A stretch of DNA of 64,000 nucleotides. It comes from Streptomyces sp. AC512_CC834 (GTDB lineage Bacteria; Actinomycetota; Actinomycetes; Streptomycetales; Streptomycetaceae). Positions 34,655 to 42,364 of this stretch are shown piece by piece. Made by a program: the position numbers and the translations under genes. The notes beneath the pieces are model-generated. The model searched no databases. It was not told the DNA's origin and saw only the letters and a list, made by a program, of their open reading frames with translations. Location: contig NZ_JAGMUO010000023.1 of NCBI RefSeq assembly GCF_019049325.1, forward strand, positions 101,040 through 165,039, read 5' to 3'. The first letter of the stretch is position 1. The number at the start of each line of letters is the position of its first letter.

Positions 34655-37402
34655 TCACAGCAGCCCGTCCCACATCTGCTCCAGCAGCACCGACCACCAG
34701 CTCTCGGGCGAGCCGAGCGCCGCCGGGTCCAGCGCGGCCAACTGCGCCTGGAAGTCCACCGTCCAACGGCCCGCCTGCTCCTGGTTCAGACCGAACCTGA
34801 GCCGCCACATCCGGCCCAGCAGCGCCAGGCAGCGCGCGAACTCCGGCAGCCCCGTGTTCACGAACTGCGGCGGCACGGGCGCACCGCCCGGACCCGCCTC
34901 CACCGGCACCGCCACGATGGCCGCCGTGCCGTACTGCACACAGATCGCCCGGCCGAAGTCACTGCCCACGACGAGGTACGACCCCGCGTCCGAGGCCGGC
35001 TGCACGCCCCGCTCGGCTGCCAGCTCCGCCAGCGTCGGCACCGGGCGCCCCGGCTGGGCCTGCGCCCAGAAGAACGGACCCATGTCCGACGGCAGCCCCG
35101 CGGCCACCAGCGTGTGCGCCACGACCGGCGGCACACCCTGCCGCGACACCGCGGCCTGCTCGAACCGGAAGACCCCAGGACCGAAGGCACCGCCCAGCTC
35201 CTGCCCGATGGCCTCCGGCGGAACCGGCGGCGCCGGCTGCACCTGCGGCAGCGGAGCACGCGCCGGCGCCGGGCGCGCCGGGCCGTCGGCCACCTGGTGC
35301 AGTTCGCCCTGGTGCGCCAGCAACTGCTGCATGCCCTGCTGCCGGCTCGCGTGGTCAAGGCCGTACGGCGCGATGGAGGTGATCCGCGCCTGCGGCCACT
35401 GCTCCCGGATCATCCGCGCGCAGTACGCACCCGGCAGCTCGCACGACTCCAGCTCCGTGTGCAGCTCCAGCACCTGGTCCGGCGGCACGTTCATGGAGCG
35501 CAGCTCGTGGAACATCTGCCACTCCGGGTGCGGCGTACCCGGCGCGGAACGCCGGATGAGCTGCTGCTCGGAACCGTCCTGCGCGCGGTAGCGCAGCACG
35601 GCCTGGTAGCCGGGACCGACGGTCGGCTGACCGGCGGGCTGCGGCGGATAACCGTACGCCGGCGGCTGACCTGGCACGGGCTGCCCCGGCGGCGGCACGG
35701 CACCGGGCGGCATGGGCTGCGCACCACCGGGGACACCCGGGGCACCGGGAGGCGGCGGAGGCGCACCGATACCACCGGGACCGCCCACGGAGGGCGAGGC
35801 CAGCACGGTCTGCGCATGGTGCACGGCACCGCCCGCACCACCCGAAGAGCCCTGCGGTCCCGCCGCACCCGGAACCCCGGGAGCGGCCGGCGGAGGCGGC
35901 GGCGCACCCGGCCCGGAAGGCGCACCCGGCACACCGGGAGCGCCGGGAACACCAGGGGCACCGGGGGCACCAGGAGCACCCGGAGCGCCGGGAGGCCCGG
36001 GGGGCCCGGGAGGCTGAGGGGTACCGCCGCCCGTCCGGCCCGGGTCGGCCAGCATCGTGGCGGCATGATGCATCCCGCCCGGCGCACTCGGCGGCGGTGT
36101 ACCCGGCGTGCCCGGCGCACTCGGCGGAGGCGGTGTACCCGGCGCACCCTGTCCCTGTCCCTGTCCCGCCGGAGGCTGCGGGGCATTGGGCGGAGGCGGC
36201 GTGCCCGGGCCGCCCGGTCCCTCGGGTCCGAGCGACGACACCAGTTGCGTCGGCACATAGCCACCCGCCGGCGGCGGCGTACCCGGCGCGGGAGTCCCCG
36301 ACGGCGCGGGCGTGCTCCCCGGGCGCGCGCCCGGCACACCCGGGGCGCTCGGCGGAGGCGGCGCGCCCGCACCACCGCCACGGCGCGGCGGAGGCGCCGC
36401 CTTGCTGGTCGCGGCGTCGGCGATGTCCCCGGCGTTCGGCGCGAGCGGCCGGGGCGGCGTGGCGGGCGCACCCGAAGCGGCGGACGGCTGGGCCGCGGGC
36501 GGCGTCGGCGGCCCGGGCGGCGGCGTACCCGCCCCGGCGGGCGGCGGCGTACCCGGCCCAGCGGGCGATGCTGGCGCGGCCGGCGCGTTCGGGTCGCCGA
36601 GCGCCGGGGAGAGCGCCGTCGGCGGAAGCCCGCTGCCGCCCGACATCAGCGCCGTCTTGGCGTCCGGTGTCGCCGAGGGCGGCGGCGTGTCGTCGTCATC
36701 ACCGCTCAGCGGCGGCGAGAACACGGTCTGGGGCAACGGTACGGAACGGTCCTCACCGGCGTCCGCGTTGGTGTCCGTCCCCGCCCACGGAGTCGCCCCG
36801 GCAGGCGCACCCGGCGCCCCGGACACACCCGCGTCCACGCCGGAGCCACCGGCACTCGCCCCCGCGGCCGGCCACCCCGCACCGCTCCCCTGAACGCTCC
36901 CCTGCGCACCCGCCGATGCCACAGGGGGAGCCGACGGCACACCGCCCTGCGTCTCGGGAAGCGCGCCACCGGCGCCACCGGCACCCCCAGTGTCACCACC
37001 GCCCTGGTCACCCCGCCGGTGATCCGGAATGCCGATCCTGTCCGCCGCCTCCTGCAACCACTCCGGCGGACTCAGCAAAAACGACGTCTGATTCAGGTCC
37101 ACCCGTGCCGCGGGCGCCGACACAGGCGCCGCGGCCTCCTCCGGACGGCCGTACTCCTCCTCGTACCGGCGGATCACCTCACCCACCGGCAACGAGGGCC
37201 ACAGCGTCGCCTCGCCGCTGTCCCGGGCGATCACCAACCGCTGCGCACCCCCGTCCGAACGCGGACCGTCCGCCCGGTCCTCGGCCCACACCACGAACCC
37301 GAGGTCGAACTCCCGCACCCGCACCTCGCGGTGCTGGTACGCCGGCAACTCGCCGTTGACCCACTCCTCCGCGCGCTCCTGCGCCTTCGCGTACGTCACC
37401 AT
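34655..37402 (-). CDS. YrhB-like / Pro-Gly linker / deaminase-like / SUKH-4 fusion protein
   Basis: 915 aa. Residues 1-85 resemble the YrhB (Imm35) domain: WVNGELPAYQHREVRVREFDLGFVVW, then RDSGEATLWPSLPVGEVIRRYEEEY. A low-complexity Pro/Gly/Ala linker (about 130-600) follows, including collagen-like GPPGPPGAPGAPG at about 465-495. At 600-700 there is a cytidine-deaminase-fold signature: H625-P-E627, then LELHTELESCELPGAYC with C654 and C661 as candidate zinc ligands. The C-terminal ~170 residues fit SUKH-4 (AGLPSDMGPFFW, YLVVGSDFGRAICV, EFARCLALLGRMWRLRFG, ESWWSVLLEQMWDGLL). No signal peptide. It lies 7 bp after the WHH-SUKH gene, probably in one operon. Domain names are from pattern reading only. 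Confidence 0.8.
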   Translation of the reverse strand: MVTYAKAQERAEEWVNGELPAYQHREVRVREFDLGFVVWAEDRADGPRSDGGAQRLVIARDSGEATLWPSLPVGEVIRRYEEEYGRPEEAAAPVSAPAARVDLNQTSFLLSPPEWLQEAADRIGIPDHRRGDQGGGDTGGAGGAGGALPETQGGVPSAPPVASAGAQGSVQGSGAGWPAAGASAGGSGVDAGVSGAPGAPAGATPWAGTDTNADAGEDRSVPLPQTVFSPPLSGDDDDTPPPSATPDAKTALMSGGSGLPPTALSPALGDPNAPAAPASPAGPGTPPPAGAGTPPPGPPTPPAAQPSAASGAPATPPRPLAPNAGDIADAATSKAAPPPRRGGGAGAPPPPSAPGVPGARPGSTPAPSGTPAPGTPPPAGGYVPTQLVSSLGPEGPGGPGTPPPPNAPQPPAGQGQGQGAPGTPPPPSAPGTPGTPPPSAPGGMHHAATMLADPGRTGGGTPQPPGPPGPPGAPGAPGAPGAPGVPGAPGVPGAPSGPGAPPPPPAAPGVPGAAGPQGSSGGAGGAVHHAQTVLASPSVGGPGGIGAPPPPPGAPGVPGGAQPMPPGAVPPPGQPVPGQPPAYGYPPQPAGQPTVGPGYQAVLRYRAQDGSEQQLIRRSAPGTPHPEWQMFHELRSMNVPPDQVLELHTELESCELPGAYCARMIREQWPQARITSIAPYGLDHASRQQGMQQLLAHQGELHQVADGPARPAPARAPLPQVQPAPPVPPEAIGQELGGAFGPGVFRFEQAAVSRQGVPPVVAHTLVAAGLPSDMGPFFWAQAQPGRPVPTLAELAAERGVQPASDAGSYLVVGSDFGRAICVQYGTAAIVAVPVEAGPGGAPVPPQFVNTGLPEFARCLALLGRMWRLRFGLNQEQAGRWTVDFQAQLAALDPAALGSPESWWSVLLEQMWDGLL

Positions 37403-37409
37403 CGTCCGC

Positions 37410-38405
37410 TCACTCCCCTACAGACGCCGACGTCACGGGCACCGCACGCGCGAAACCGCCGTCCACCATCAGGTTCGCCACCGTCTCCAGCTCCGGCGGG
37501 GACCCCGCCAGCCGCGACAGGAACGCGTCGAAGTCCTCACCACAGGCCAGCAGCAGCCGCTCCACGCGATCGGCCGGCGGCCACGACGGATCCACGTCTC
37601 GCACATCGTCGTAGGCGCAGAACCACACCGAACCGATCCGCTCACCCTTCACCTTCACGGCGAGCAGACCGCCCTGGACGAAGGCGACACCCAGGTAGTC
37701 CTTCGTCAGATGGTCCCGCAGACACTTGTTGACATAGACCAGGTCATTGACCGCCGCCTCCTCACGCACCGTGAAAAACGGCTGATCCACCAGCAGCCCC
37801 AGCTCCGCGTCGAGCGCGGTACCCACCGGCGCACAGCCACCCGCCGCCTTCAGGAACGACCGGTACGCGCCCGGCAGCCGGTACCCGAGGTCCTCCTCGA
37901 CACCCTGCACCTGCTGCTCCGTGACGGCGACACCCGACTTCGGCAGACCGAAGTGCGCCGGACGCGTCTCCTGCAACGGCCGCGTGCCCCGCTTGCCCTG
38001 GTCCACCGCCGCCGTCGAGATCCCGCCGTGGTGACGCAGCAGCGCCTTCACCTCGACCGGCACCAGTTCCATCCGCCGCGAGCCGGCCGCGTGATGCCAC
38101 GTCCAGCCGTGCGGTGTCGCCACCGCCGGCACCGTGTCCCACAGCTCGTGCCCCGACGCCGACAGGGCCGCGTTGGCCGACACGTAGTCCGTCAGCCGCA
38201 GCTCGTCGACGCCGAACCCCTCCGGCGGATCCGCGATCTCCGCGACCGCGCGGGCGTACGGCGAGAAGACCGGGAAACCGCCCTCATCCATCCGTACCCC
38301 TCTCGGGTGACGGGCCGCCCGCACCGGATCCGGGAAATGCACGACCTGCCCGGCATAGGCCGCGTTCGGCGGCGCGGCTTGCTGCCCGAGCCGACCTGTC
38401 GTCAT
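37410..38405 (-). CDS. WHH-nuclease-like / SMI1-KNR4 (SUKH) fusion protein
   Basis: 331 aa from the ATG at 38405 (AGGGGG ahead; a GTG at 38459 is possible). N-terminal half: GVRMDEGGFPVFSPYA, then DYVSANAAL and a WHH-type HNH signature, GWTWHHAAGSRRMELVPVEV (residues 100-119) ending RHHGG. The His usual in the 'evH' position is Lys120, so the nuclease may be inactive. C-terminal half (about 160-325): SMI1/KNR4-type SUKH with VTEQQVQGVEEDLGYRLPGAYRSFL and GCAPVGT. Toxin-like and immunity-like domains are thus in one chain. First gene of a two-gene minus-strand unit. Confidence 0.82.
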   Translation of the reverse strand: MTTGRLGQQAAPPNAAYAGQVVHFPDPVRAARHPRGVRMDEGGFPVFSPYARAVAEIADPPEGFGVDELRLTDYVSANAALSASGHELWDTVPAVATPHGWTWHHAAGSRRMELVPVEVKALLRHHGGISTAAVDQGKRGTRPLQETRPAHFGLPKSGVAVTEQQVQGVEEDLGYRLPGAYRSFLKAAGGCAPVGTALDAELGLLVDQPFFTVREEAAVNDLVYVNKCLRDHLTKDYLGVAFVQGGLLAVKVKGERIGSVWFCAYDDVRDVDPSWPPADRVERLLLACGEDFDAFLSRLAGSPPELETVANLMVDGGFARAVPVTSASVGE

Positions 38406-38716
38406 GGCGGTTGCCCCCTGCGGCGTCTGTCTGCTGTCTGCTGTCTGATCTGTCTGCACTGTCTGCCCTGTCCGGTCACCGCACGCGATCGCGGCGCCGA
38501 CGGCACAGTGCCGACAGCCTATGCGGTACGGCGAGAGGGGTCACCGGCACCGGACCCCGCACCGGACACCCACGCCTCCGCTTCCGTGACCAGCCGTCAC
38601 CCTCTCGTGACACACCGCCCATACCCGGGCGTGTCGCCACGCCCCAGCTTCCACAGCAGCCACGAGATTTGGCACTCTGTGACCTTCGGGGGGATGCTCA
38701 GGAGGGGAAGACGATC
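38406..38716. promoter_or_regulatory. Divergent promoter region of the toxin/immunity-domain cluster
   Basis: 311 bp between the WHH-SUKH gene (minus) and the YwqJ-type gene (plus). It contains a run of CTGTCTG units (38425-38468) close to the minus-strand gene and a good GGAGGGGAAG RBS before 38717. No clear -10/-35 pair is seen. It presumably drives both units from a shared control region. Confidence 0.5.
38425..38468. repeat. CTGTCTG tandem repeats
   Basis: Five copies of TGTCTG in 44 bp with 1-5 bp between them, in the leader of the WHH-SUKH gene. The GTG alternative start of that gene lies inside the repeat, which is a reason to prefer the downstream ATG. Confidence 0.75.
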
Positions 38717-39247
38717 ATGAGTGCGACACAGACGGGACCCGACACCGGGCGGTCCGACGACCCCCGCGGCGGCGATCCCCGCATCGGCTGGAGCAGCACC
38801 GACGCCCAGCACGCCCCCACCCTCCGGCACCGCCGCGACGGCATACTCCCGACCGTCGCCGCCGCCCTTTCCGTACGCGGCACCACCCTCACCGGCACCG
38901 CCACACGCGCCGACGCGCCACCCGCCCTGCACCATCTCGTCCAGGACTTCCTCGACACCCTCACCAACGGCCAACGAGACCGTTACACCGGCCGCTGCGC
39001 CGAGACCATCCTCATCTCACGGCACCTGGCCACCGCCGACGCCGCCCGCAGCAAACGCGCCGCACGAAAACCCATGACCAACGGCGAAGCCCGCAAAGCA
39101 CTCAAACACGCCAAACTCACCACCCGCCGCATCCGCGAGGACGGCGACCCCCTCCACGGCGCCTTCGCCGCACCCTGCCGCGCCTGCGCCGCCCTCAGCG
39201 CCCACTTCGGCGTCCGCGTCGTCGACCCCACGGCGCACGAGGACTGA
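38717..39247 (+). CDS. YwqJ-related deaminase-family protein
   Basis: 176 aa from the ATG at 38717 (GGAGGGG ahead). The longer open frame upstream is shadow. Residues 70-165 carry the deaminase zinc signature: GRCAETILISRHL (C94-A-E96) and, 57 residues later, APCRACAAL (P153-C154-x2-C157), followed by HFGVRVVDP. This is the YwqJ arrangement, a predicted nucleic-acid deaminase found as a toxin domain. No export signal, N-terminal trafficking domain or repeat region, so it is a stand-alone deaminase. A SUKH-3 gene, the classic immunity type, follows 70 bp later. Confidence 0.85.
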   Translation: MSATQTGPDTGRSDDPRGGDPRIGWSSTDAQHAPTLRHRRDGILPTVAAALSVRGTTLTGTATRADAPPALHHLVQDFLDTLTNGQRDRYTGRCAETILISRHLATADAARSKRAARKPMTNGEARKALKHAKLTTRRIREDGDPLHGAFAAPCRACAALSAHFGVRVVDPTAHED

Positions 39248-39317
39248 CACCCCGCCGACCGCCGACCGACGACCGACGCCGACGCCGACGCCGACGACCG
39301 AGACGAACCAAGGGCCG

Positions 39318-39812
39318 ATGCAAGCCGACCGCACCTCCACCACCCGCTTCCCCGTCCCCGTCGACGCCGCACTGCGCGACGCCGGCTGGCAACCCGGACG
39401 CTGGGACATCAAGCAGGCCGAGATCTGGGCCGACACCCTGCGCGAACACACCTCACCCGCGGGACACCGCCACACGGTCTTCCCCGCCGCAGTGGAAGCC
39501 TGGGCCGAATTCGGCGGCCTCCACATCGCCCCCACAGGACCCGGCCGCCAGAACGCCCCCGCGACGCTGCACCTGGACCCCCTGCACGGCCTCCACATGG
39601 CCCGCACCCTCGGCGACCTCGGCCGCGCCCTCGACACCCGGACCTGCCCGCTCGGCACCGAGACCGACAGCCAGGCCCTCGTCGCCATCGACACCGAAGG
39701 CCGCGTCTACGTCCTCGACCACACCGGCGACTGGTACCTCGGCCCCGACATCGACTCCGCCCTCGCCACCCTCGTCGCCGGCACCCAGCCCACCCGCCTC
39801 ACCACCGCCTGA
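39318..39812 (+). CDS. SUKH-3 family immunity protein
   Basis: 164 aa; AAGGGCCG before the ATG. It starts TTRFPVPVDAALRDAGWQPGRWDIKQAEIWADTL and ends GRVYVLDHTGDWYLGPDIDSALATLVAGTQP, the N- and C-terminal hallmarks of the SUKH-3 group. It also has the central FPAAVEAWAEFGGLHI. SUKH proteins bind and neutralise nucleic-acid-directed toxins; its place right after a YwqJ-type deaminase suggests that pair. Between the two genes lies a short (GACGCC)n repeat at about 39276-39298. Confidence 0.85.
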   Translation: MQADRTSTTRFPVPVDAALRDAGWQPGRWDIKQAEIWADTLREHTSPAGHRHTVFPAAVEAWAEFGGLHIAPTGPGRQNAPATLHLDPLHGLHMARTLGDLGRALDTRTCPLGTETDSQALVAIDTEGRVYVLDHTGDWYLGPDIDSALATLVAGTQPTRLTTA

Positions 39813-39843
39813 CCCGACCACGCGACGGCACGCCACGCCACGC

Positions 39844-41163
39844 CTACGACGCCGGAATCACCGCCGACACCCGAAAGCCCCCCGCATCGGTCGGCCCCGA
39901 CACGAACACCCCACCCAGAGCAGCCACCCGCTCCTTCATCCCCACCAGCCCGTTGCCACCCGACGGCAACCGCGCCGACGCCGCCGCCGAGACCTCAGGC
40001 GGCGACTCGTTCTCCACCTGCATCGCGATCTCCGAGACCCGATGCGCCAGCCGCACATACGTCTTCGCACCCGCCGCATGCTTGTGCACGTTCGTCAGCG
40101 CCTCCTGCACCACCCGGAACGCCGTCGACTCCACCTCCGCCGCATACGCGCGCTCCTCCCCCTCCACGGACAGGTCCACGACCATCCCGGCCGCCTCCGA
40201 CTGCCCGATCAACTCATCCAACTCCGACAGCGACGGCCCGTCCGGCGACGGCTCCCCGTCCTCCGCCGCCCGCGAGGCCGCCGCCGCCGCGGCCACCCCC
40301 ACCGCCGCCAACGGCACCGACGCCCGCTCCGCACGCACACCGTCCCCGCCGCTGCGCAGCACCCCGAGCATCTCCCGCAACTCCGTCAGCGCCTGCCGCC
40401 CCATGTCCCCCACCAGAGCCGCGTTCCGCACCGCCTTCTCCGGATCCTTCCGCGCCACCGCCTGAAGCGCGGCCGCATGCACCACCATCAGACTCACCCG
40501 ATGCGCGACCACGTCGTGCATCTCCCGCGCGATCCGCGTCCGCTCCTCACCACGCGCCCACTCCGCACGCTCCTCCGCCCGCTCCGCGAGCAACTGCAAC
40601 TCCCGCTCCAGGCTGTCCGCCCGCTCCCGCAGACTCTCCATCAACCGACGCCGCTGCCCCACGTACAGACCCAGCAACAACGGGGGCGCGGTCATCCCCA
40701 GGGACGTCGCGATCGACGCGAACGGAAGGAACCAGTCCCCCAGCTCCAGGCCGTCCCGCGTCATGTCCTGCCCCAGCCGCACGAACGTCACGATCAACGT
40801 CCCCAGGAACGTCATCCCGGCCAGGGCCCCGATGATCCGCCGCGGCAACTCCGACGCCGCCAGCGTGTACAGGCCGACGACACCCATCAGGAAACCCATC
40901 TCGGCCGGCGTGATGGCAATCCCCACCAGCACCACCGCGATCGGCCACTTCCGCCGCACCACCAGCACCGAACCGGCCAGCAGCCCGAACACCACACCCA
41001 TCGCGAGCGGGATCCCGGCGTCCCGCGCGAACGGAACCCCCTCCGCCGCGCACTCCAGCGCGGACACGGCACCGAGGCTCACATCGAGCACCGCGCCGCG
41101 CCGCCTGTCCCACCACCAAGGCCCTCCCCGGGCCGGCACGTGGTCTTCCCCCGTCGTGGTCAT
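39844..41163 (-). CDS. Sensor histidine kinase, NarL/DesK type (HisKA_3)
   Basis: 439 aa. Four or five N-terminal membrane helices (about 50-170) without a large sensor domain. The coiled segment RERADSLERELQLLAERAEERAEW leads into the H-box EERTRIAREMHDVVAHRVSLM with phospho-acceptor His216. The HATPase has N-box FRVVQEALTNVHKHA and G-box GGNGLVGMKERVAALGG. It would phosphorylate a NarL-type regulator, but none is adjacent; the nearest of that type is at 55125-55892. Convergent with the SUKH-3 gene (31-bp gap). Confidence 0.92.
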   Translation of the reverse strand: MTTTGEDHVPARGGPWWWDRRRGAVLDVSLGAVSALECAAEGVPFARDAGIPLAMGVVFGLLAGSVLVVRRKWPIAVVLVGIAITPAEMGFLMGVVGLYTLAASELPRRIIGALAGMTFLGTLIVTFVRLGQDMTRDGLELGDWFLPFASIATSLGMTAPPLLLGLYVGQRRRLMESLRERADSLERELQLLAERAEERAEWARGEERTRIAREMHDVVAHRVSLMVVHAAALQAVARKDPEKAVRNAALVGDMGRQALTELREMLGVLRSGGDGVRAERASVPLAAVGVAAAAAASRAAEDGEPSPDGPSLSELDELIGQSEAAGMVVDLSVEGEERAYAAEVESTAFRVVQEALTNVHKHAAGAKTYVRLAHRVSEIAMQVENESPPEVSAAASARLPSGGNGLVGMKERVAALGGVFVSGPTDAGGFRVSAVIPAS

Positions 41164-41291
41164 GCCTCCAGCCTACGGGCGCGCGCCGCCCCTTTTCCGG
41201 TGACTTTCGACAAACGATAGGACGCGATATCCCTCGAACTGGTGAACCCCGGGCCGTTCACCTCCGGAAGCGAGGATTCCGGCCGGACGGT

Positions 41292-42161
41292 ATGCCCATG
41301 GCACTTTCACACAACAAGTACGCGGACTTCGAGGGCTTGCGGGAGCGGGCGGTCGCGCTGCGGCGCGAGGGGCTCAGCCGACGCCAGATCCGCGACCGGC
41401 TCCACGTCGACAACAACGACATCCTCAACCGGCTCCTGGAGGGCGAGCCGCCTCCCGAGTGGACGAAGCGCCCGAACGCGAAGGACGACGTGAGGGAGCG
41501 GGCACGGGAGCTACGGCGTCAGGGCTGGACGTACGACCAGATCCAGGTGGAGCTGGGGTGCAGCAAGAGTTCGATCTCACTGTGGGTACGGGACTTGCCG
41601 AAGCCGGAGCGACGGCAGCGGACACGTGAGGAAGCGTCGGCGATCGCCAAGCGCGGCTGGGAGGCGACGCTGCGTCTTCGAGAAGAGGAACGTCAGCGAA
41701 CCAAGCGGGCAGCAACCCAGGAGATCGCGCAAATGACCGACCGTGAGCTGTTCCTGGTGGGCGTGGGTCTCTACTGGGCCGAAGGCTCCAAGAGCAAGCC
41801 ATATCGGCGACAGGAGCGGGTTACCTTCGTCAACAGCGACCCCGACATGATCACGCTCTTCCTCGCCTGGCTGCGCCTGCTCGGCGTTGAGCCGGGGCGC
41901 CTCAAGTTCGCCGTGCAGATCCACGAGACCGCCGACGTGGCAGGCGCCGAGCAGTTCTGGACAGACCATGTGGGCATTGAACGGACAGCGCTTCGCAAGA
42001 CGACGCTGAAGAAGCACAACCCCAGCACGAACCGCAAGAACACTGACGAGACCTACTACGGCTGCCTCCGCGTCGATGTCCGCGGTGGAGCCGATTTGTA
42101 CCGTCGCATCGAAGGCTGGTGGTCTGGCATGGTGGTGGAGGCCAAGCGGCGAACCGCGTAG
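41292..42161 (+). CDS. Tandem-HTH protein with LAGLIDADG-like C-terminal region
   Basis: 289 aa; start ATG at 41292 or 41298, with no clear RBS. Two successive helix-turn-helix units: RERAVALRREGLSRRQIRDRL (about 17-37) and RERARELRRQGWTYDQIQVEL, ending SKSSISLWVRDLPKPE (about 68-105). Residues ~150-285 begin ELFLVGVGLYWAEGSKSK, like the first LAGLIDADG helix, then VTFVNSDPDMITLFLAWLRLLGV and a C-terminal YGCLRVDVRGGADLYRRIEGWW. That is the usual order in small homing-endonuclease-like proteins. It ends 14 bp before tRNA-Gln. Transcription regulator or endonuclease: both possible. Confidence 0.7.
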   Translation: MPMALSHNKYADFEGLRERAVALRREGLSRRQIRDRLHVDNNDILNRLLEGEPPPEWTKRPNAKDDVRERARELRRQGWTYDQIQVELGCSKSSISLWVRDLPKPERRQRTREEASAIAKRGWEATLRLREEERQRTKRAATQEIAQMTDRELFLVGVGLYWAEGSKSKPYRRQERVTFVNSDPDMITLFLAWLRLLGVEPGRLKFAVQIHETADVAGAEQFWTDHVGIERTALRKTTLKKHNPSTNRKNTDETYYGCLRVDVRGGADLYRRIEGWWSGMVVEAKRRTA

Positions 42162-42175
42162 GCTGCCACCGGTAA

Positions 42176-42247
42176 TCCCCCGTGGTGTAATCGGCAACAC
42201 GCGTCGCTTTGGACGATGTATTTCAGGTTCGAGTCCTGGCGGGGGAG
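42176..42247 (+). tRNA. tRNA-Gln (anticodon UUG)
   Basis: 72 nt. Acceptor arms TCCCCCG/CGGGGGA pair fully (42176-42182 with 42240-42246). D-arm GTGT...ACAC; anticodon stem CGTCG/CGATG with loop CTTTGGA, giving UUG. The T-arm has TTCGAGT, and G is the discriminator. CCA is not encoded. It lies between the HTH-LAGLIDADG-like gene and glmU. Confidence 0.95.
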
Positions 42248-42260
42248 CCGTGCTCGGTTC

Positions 42261-42286
42261 GGGCCCTGACCTCCAGGTCAGGGCCC
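42261..42286 (+). terminator. Terminator after tRNA-Gln
   Basis: GGGCCCTGACCT is followed almost at once by its complement, giving a stem of up to 12 bp with a tiny loop (about 10 bp effective), 13 nt past the tRNA 3' end. It probably ends the tRNA transcript before glmU. Confidence 0.75.
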
Positions 42287-42364
42287 GCACTCATGTCCGC
42301 CACAAACCACCCCGGTATCCTGCGGATGTCCACCCCCACCCCCCTCAAAGCCGAAGGGCATCCC

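Noticed and set aside
35700..36560. Repetitive region that could be mistaken for a CRISPR array or mobile repeat
   Set aside because: The repeats are GGNGCNCCN codon-level repeats of a collagen-like linker that stay in frame. There are no uniform repeats with unique spacers, and no cas genes are in the window.
35114..37732. 872-codon open frame opposite the deaminase fusion, rich in Arg/Thr
   Set aside because: Mirror of the Pro/Gly-rich linker. It has no RBS and no motif, and it crosses into the next gene.
38114..38716. N-terminal extension of the YwqJ-type protein
   Set aside because: It overlaps the opposite-strand WHH-SUKH gene. A strong RBS precedes the ATG at 38717.
42209..42364. N-terminal extension of GlmU
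   Set aside because: The frame runs through the tRNA-Gln gene and its terminator. The GTG at 42365 has an RBS and gives the canonical N-terminus.
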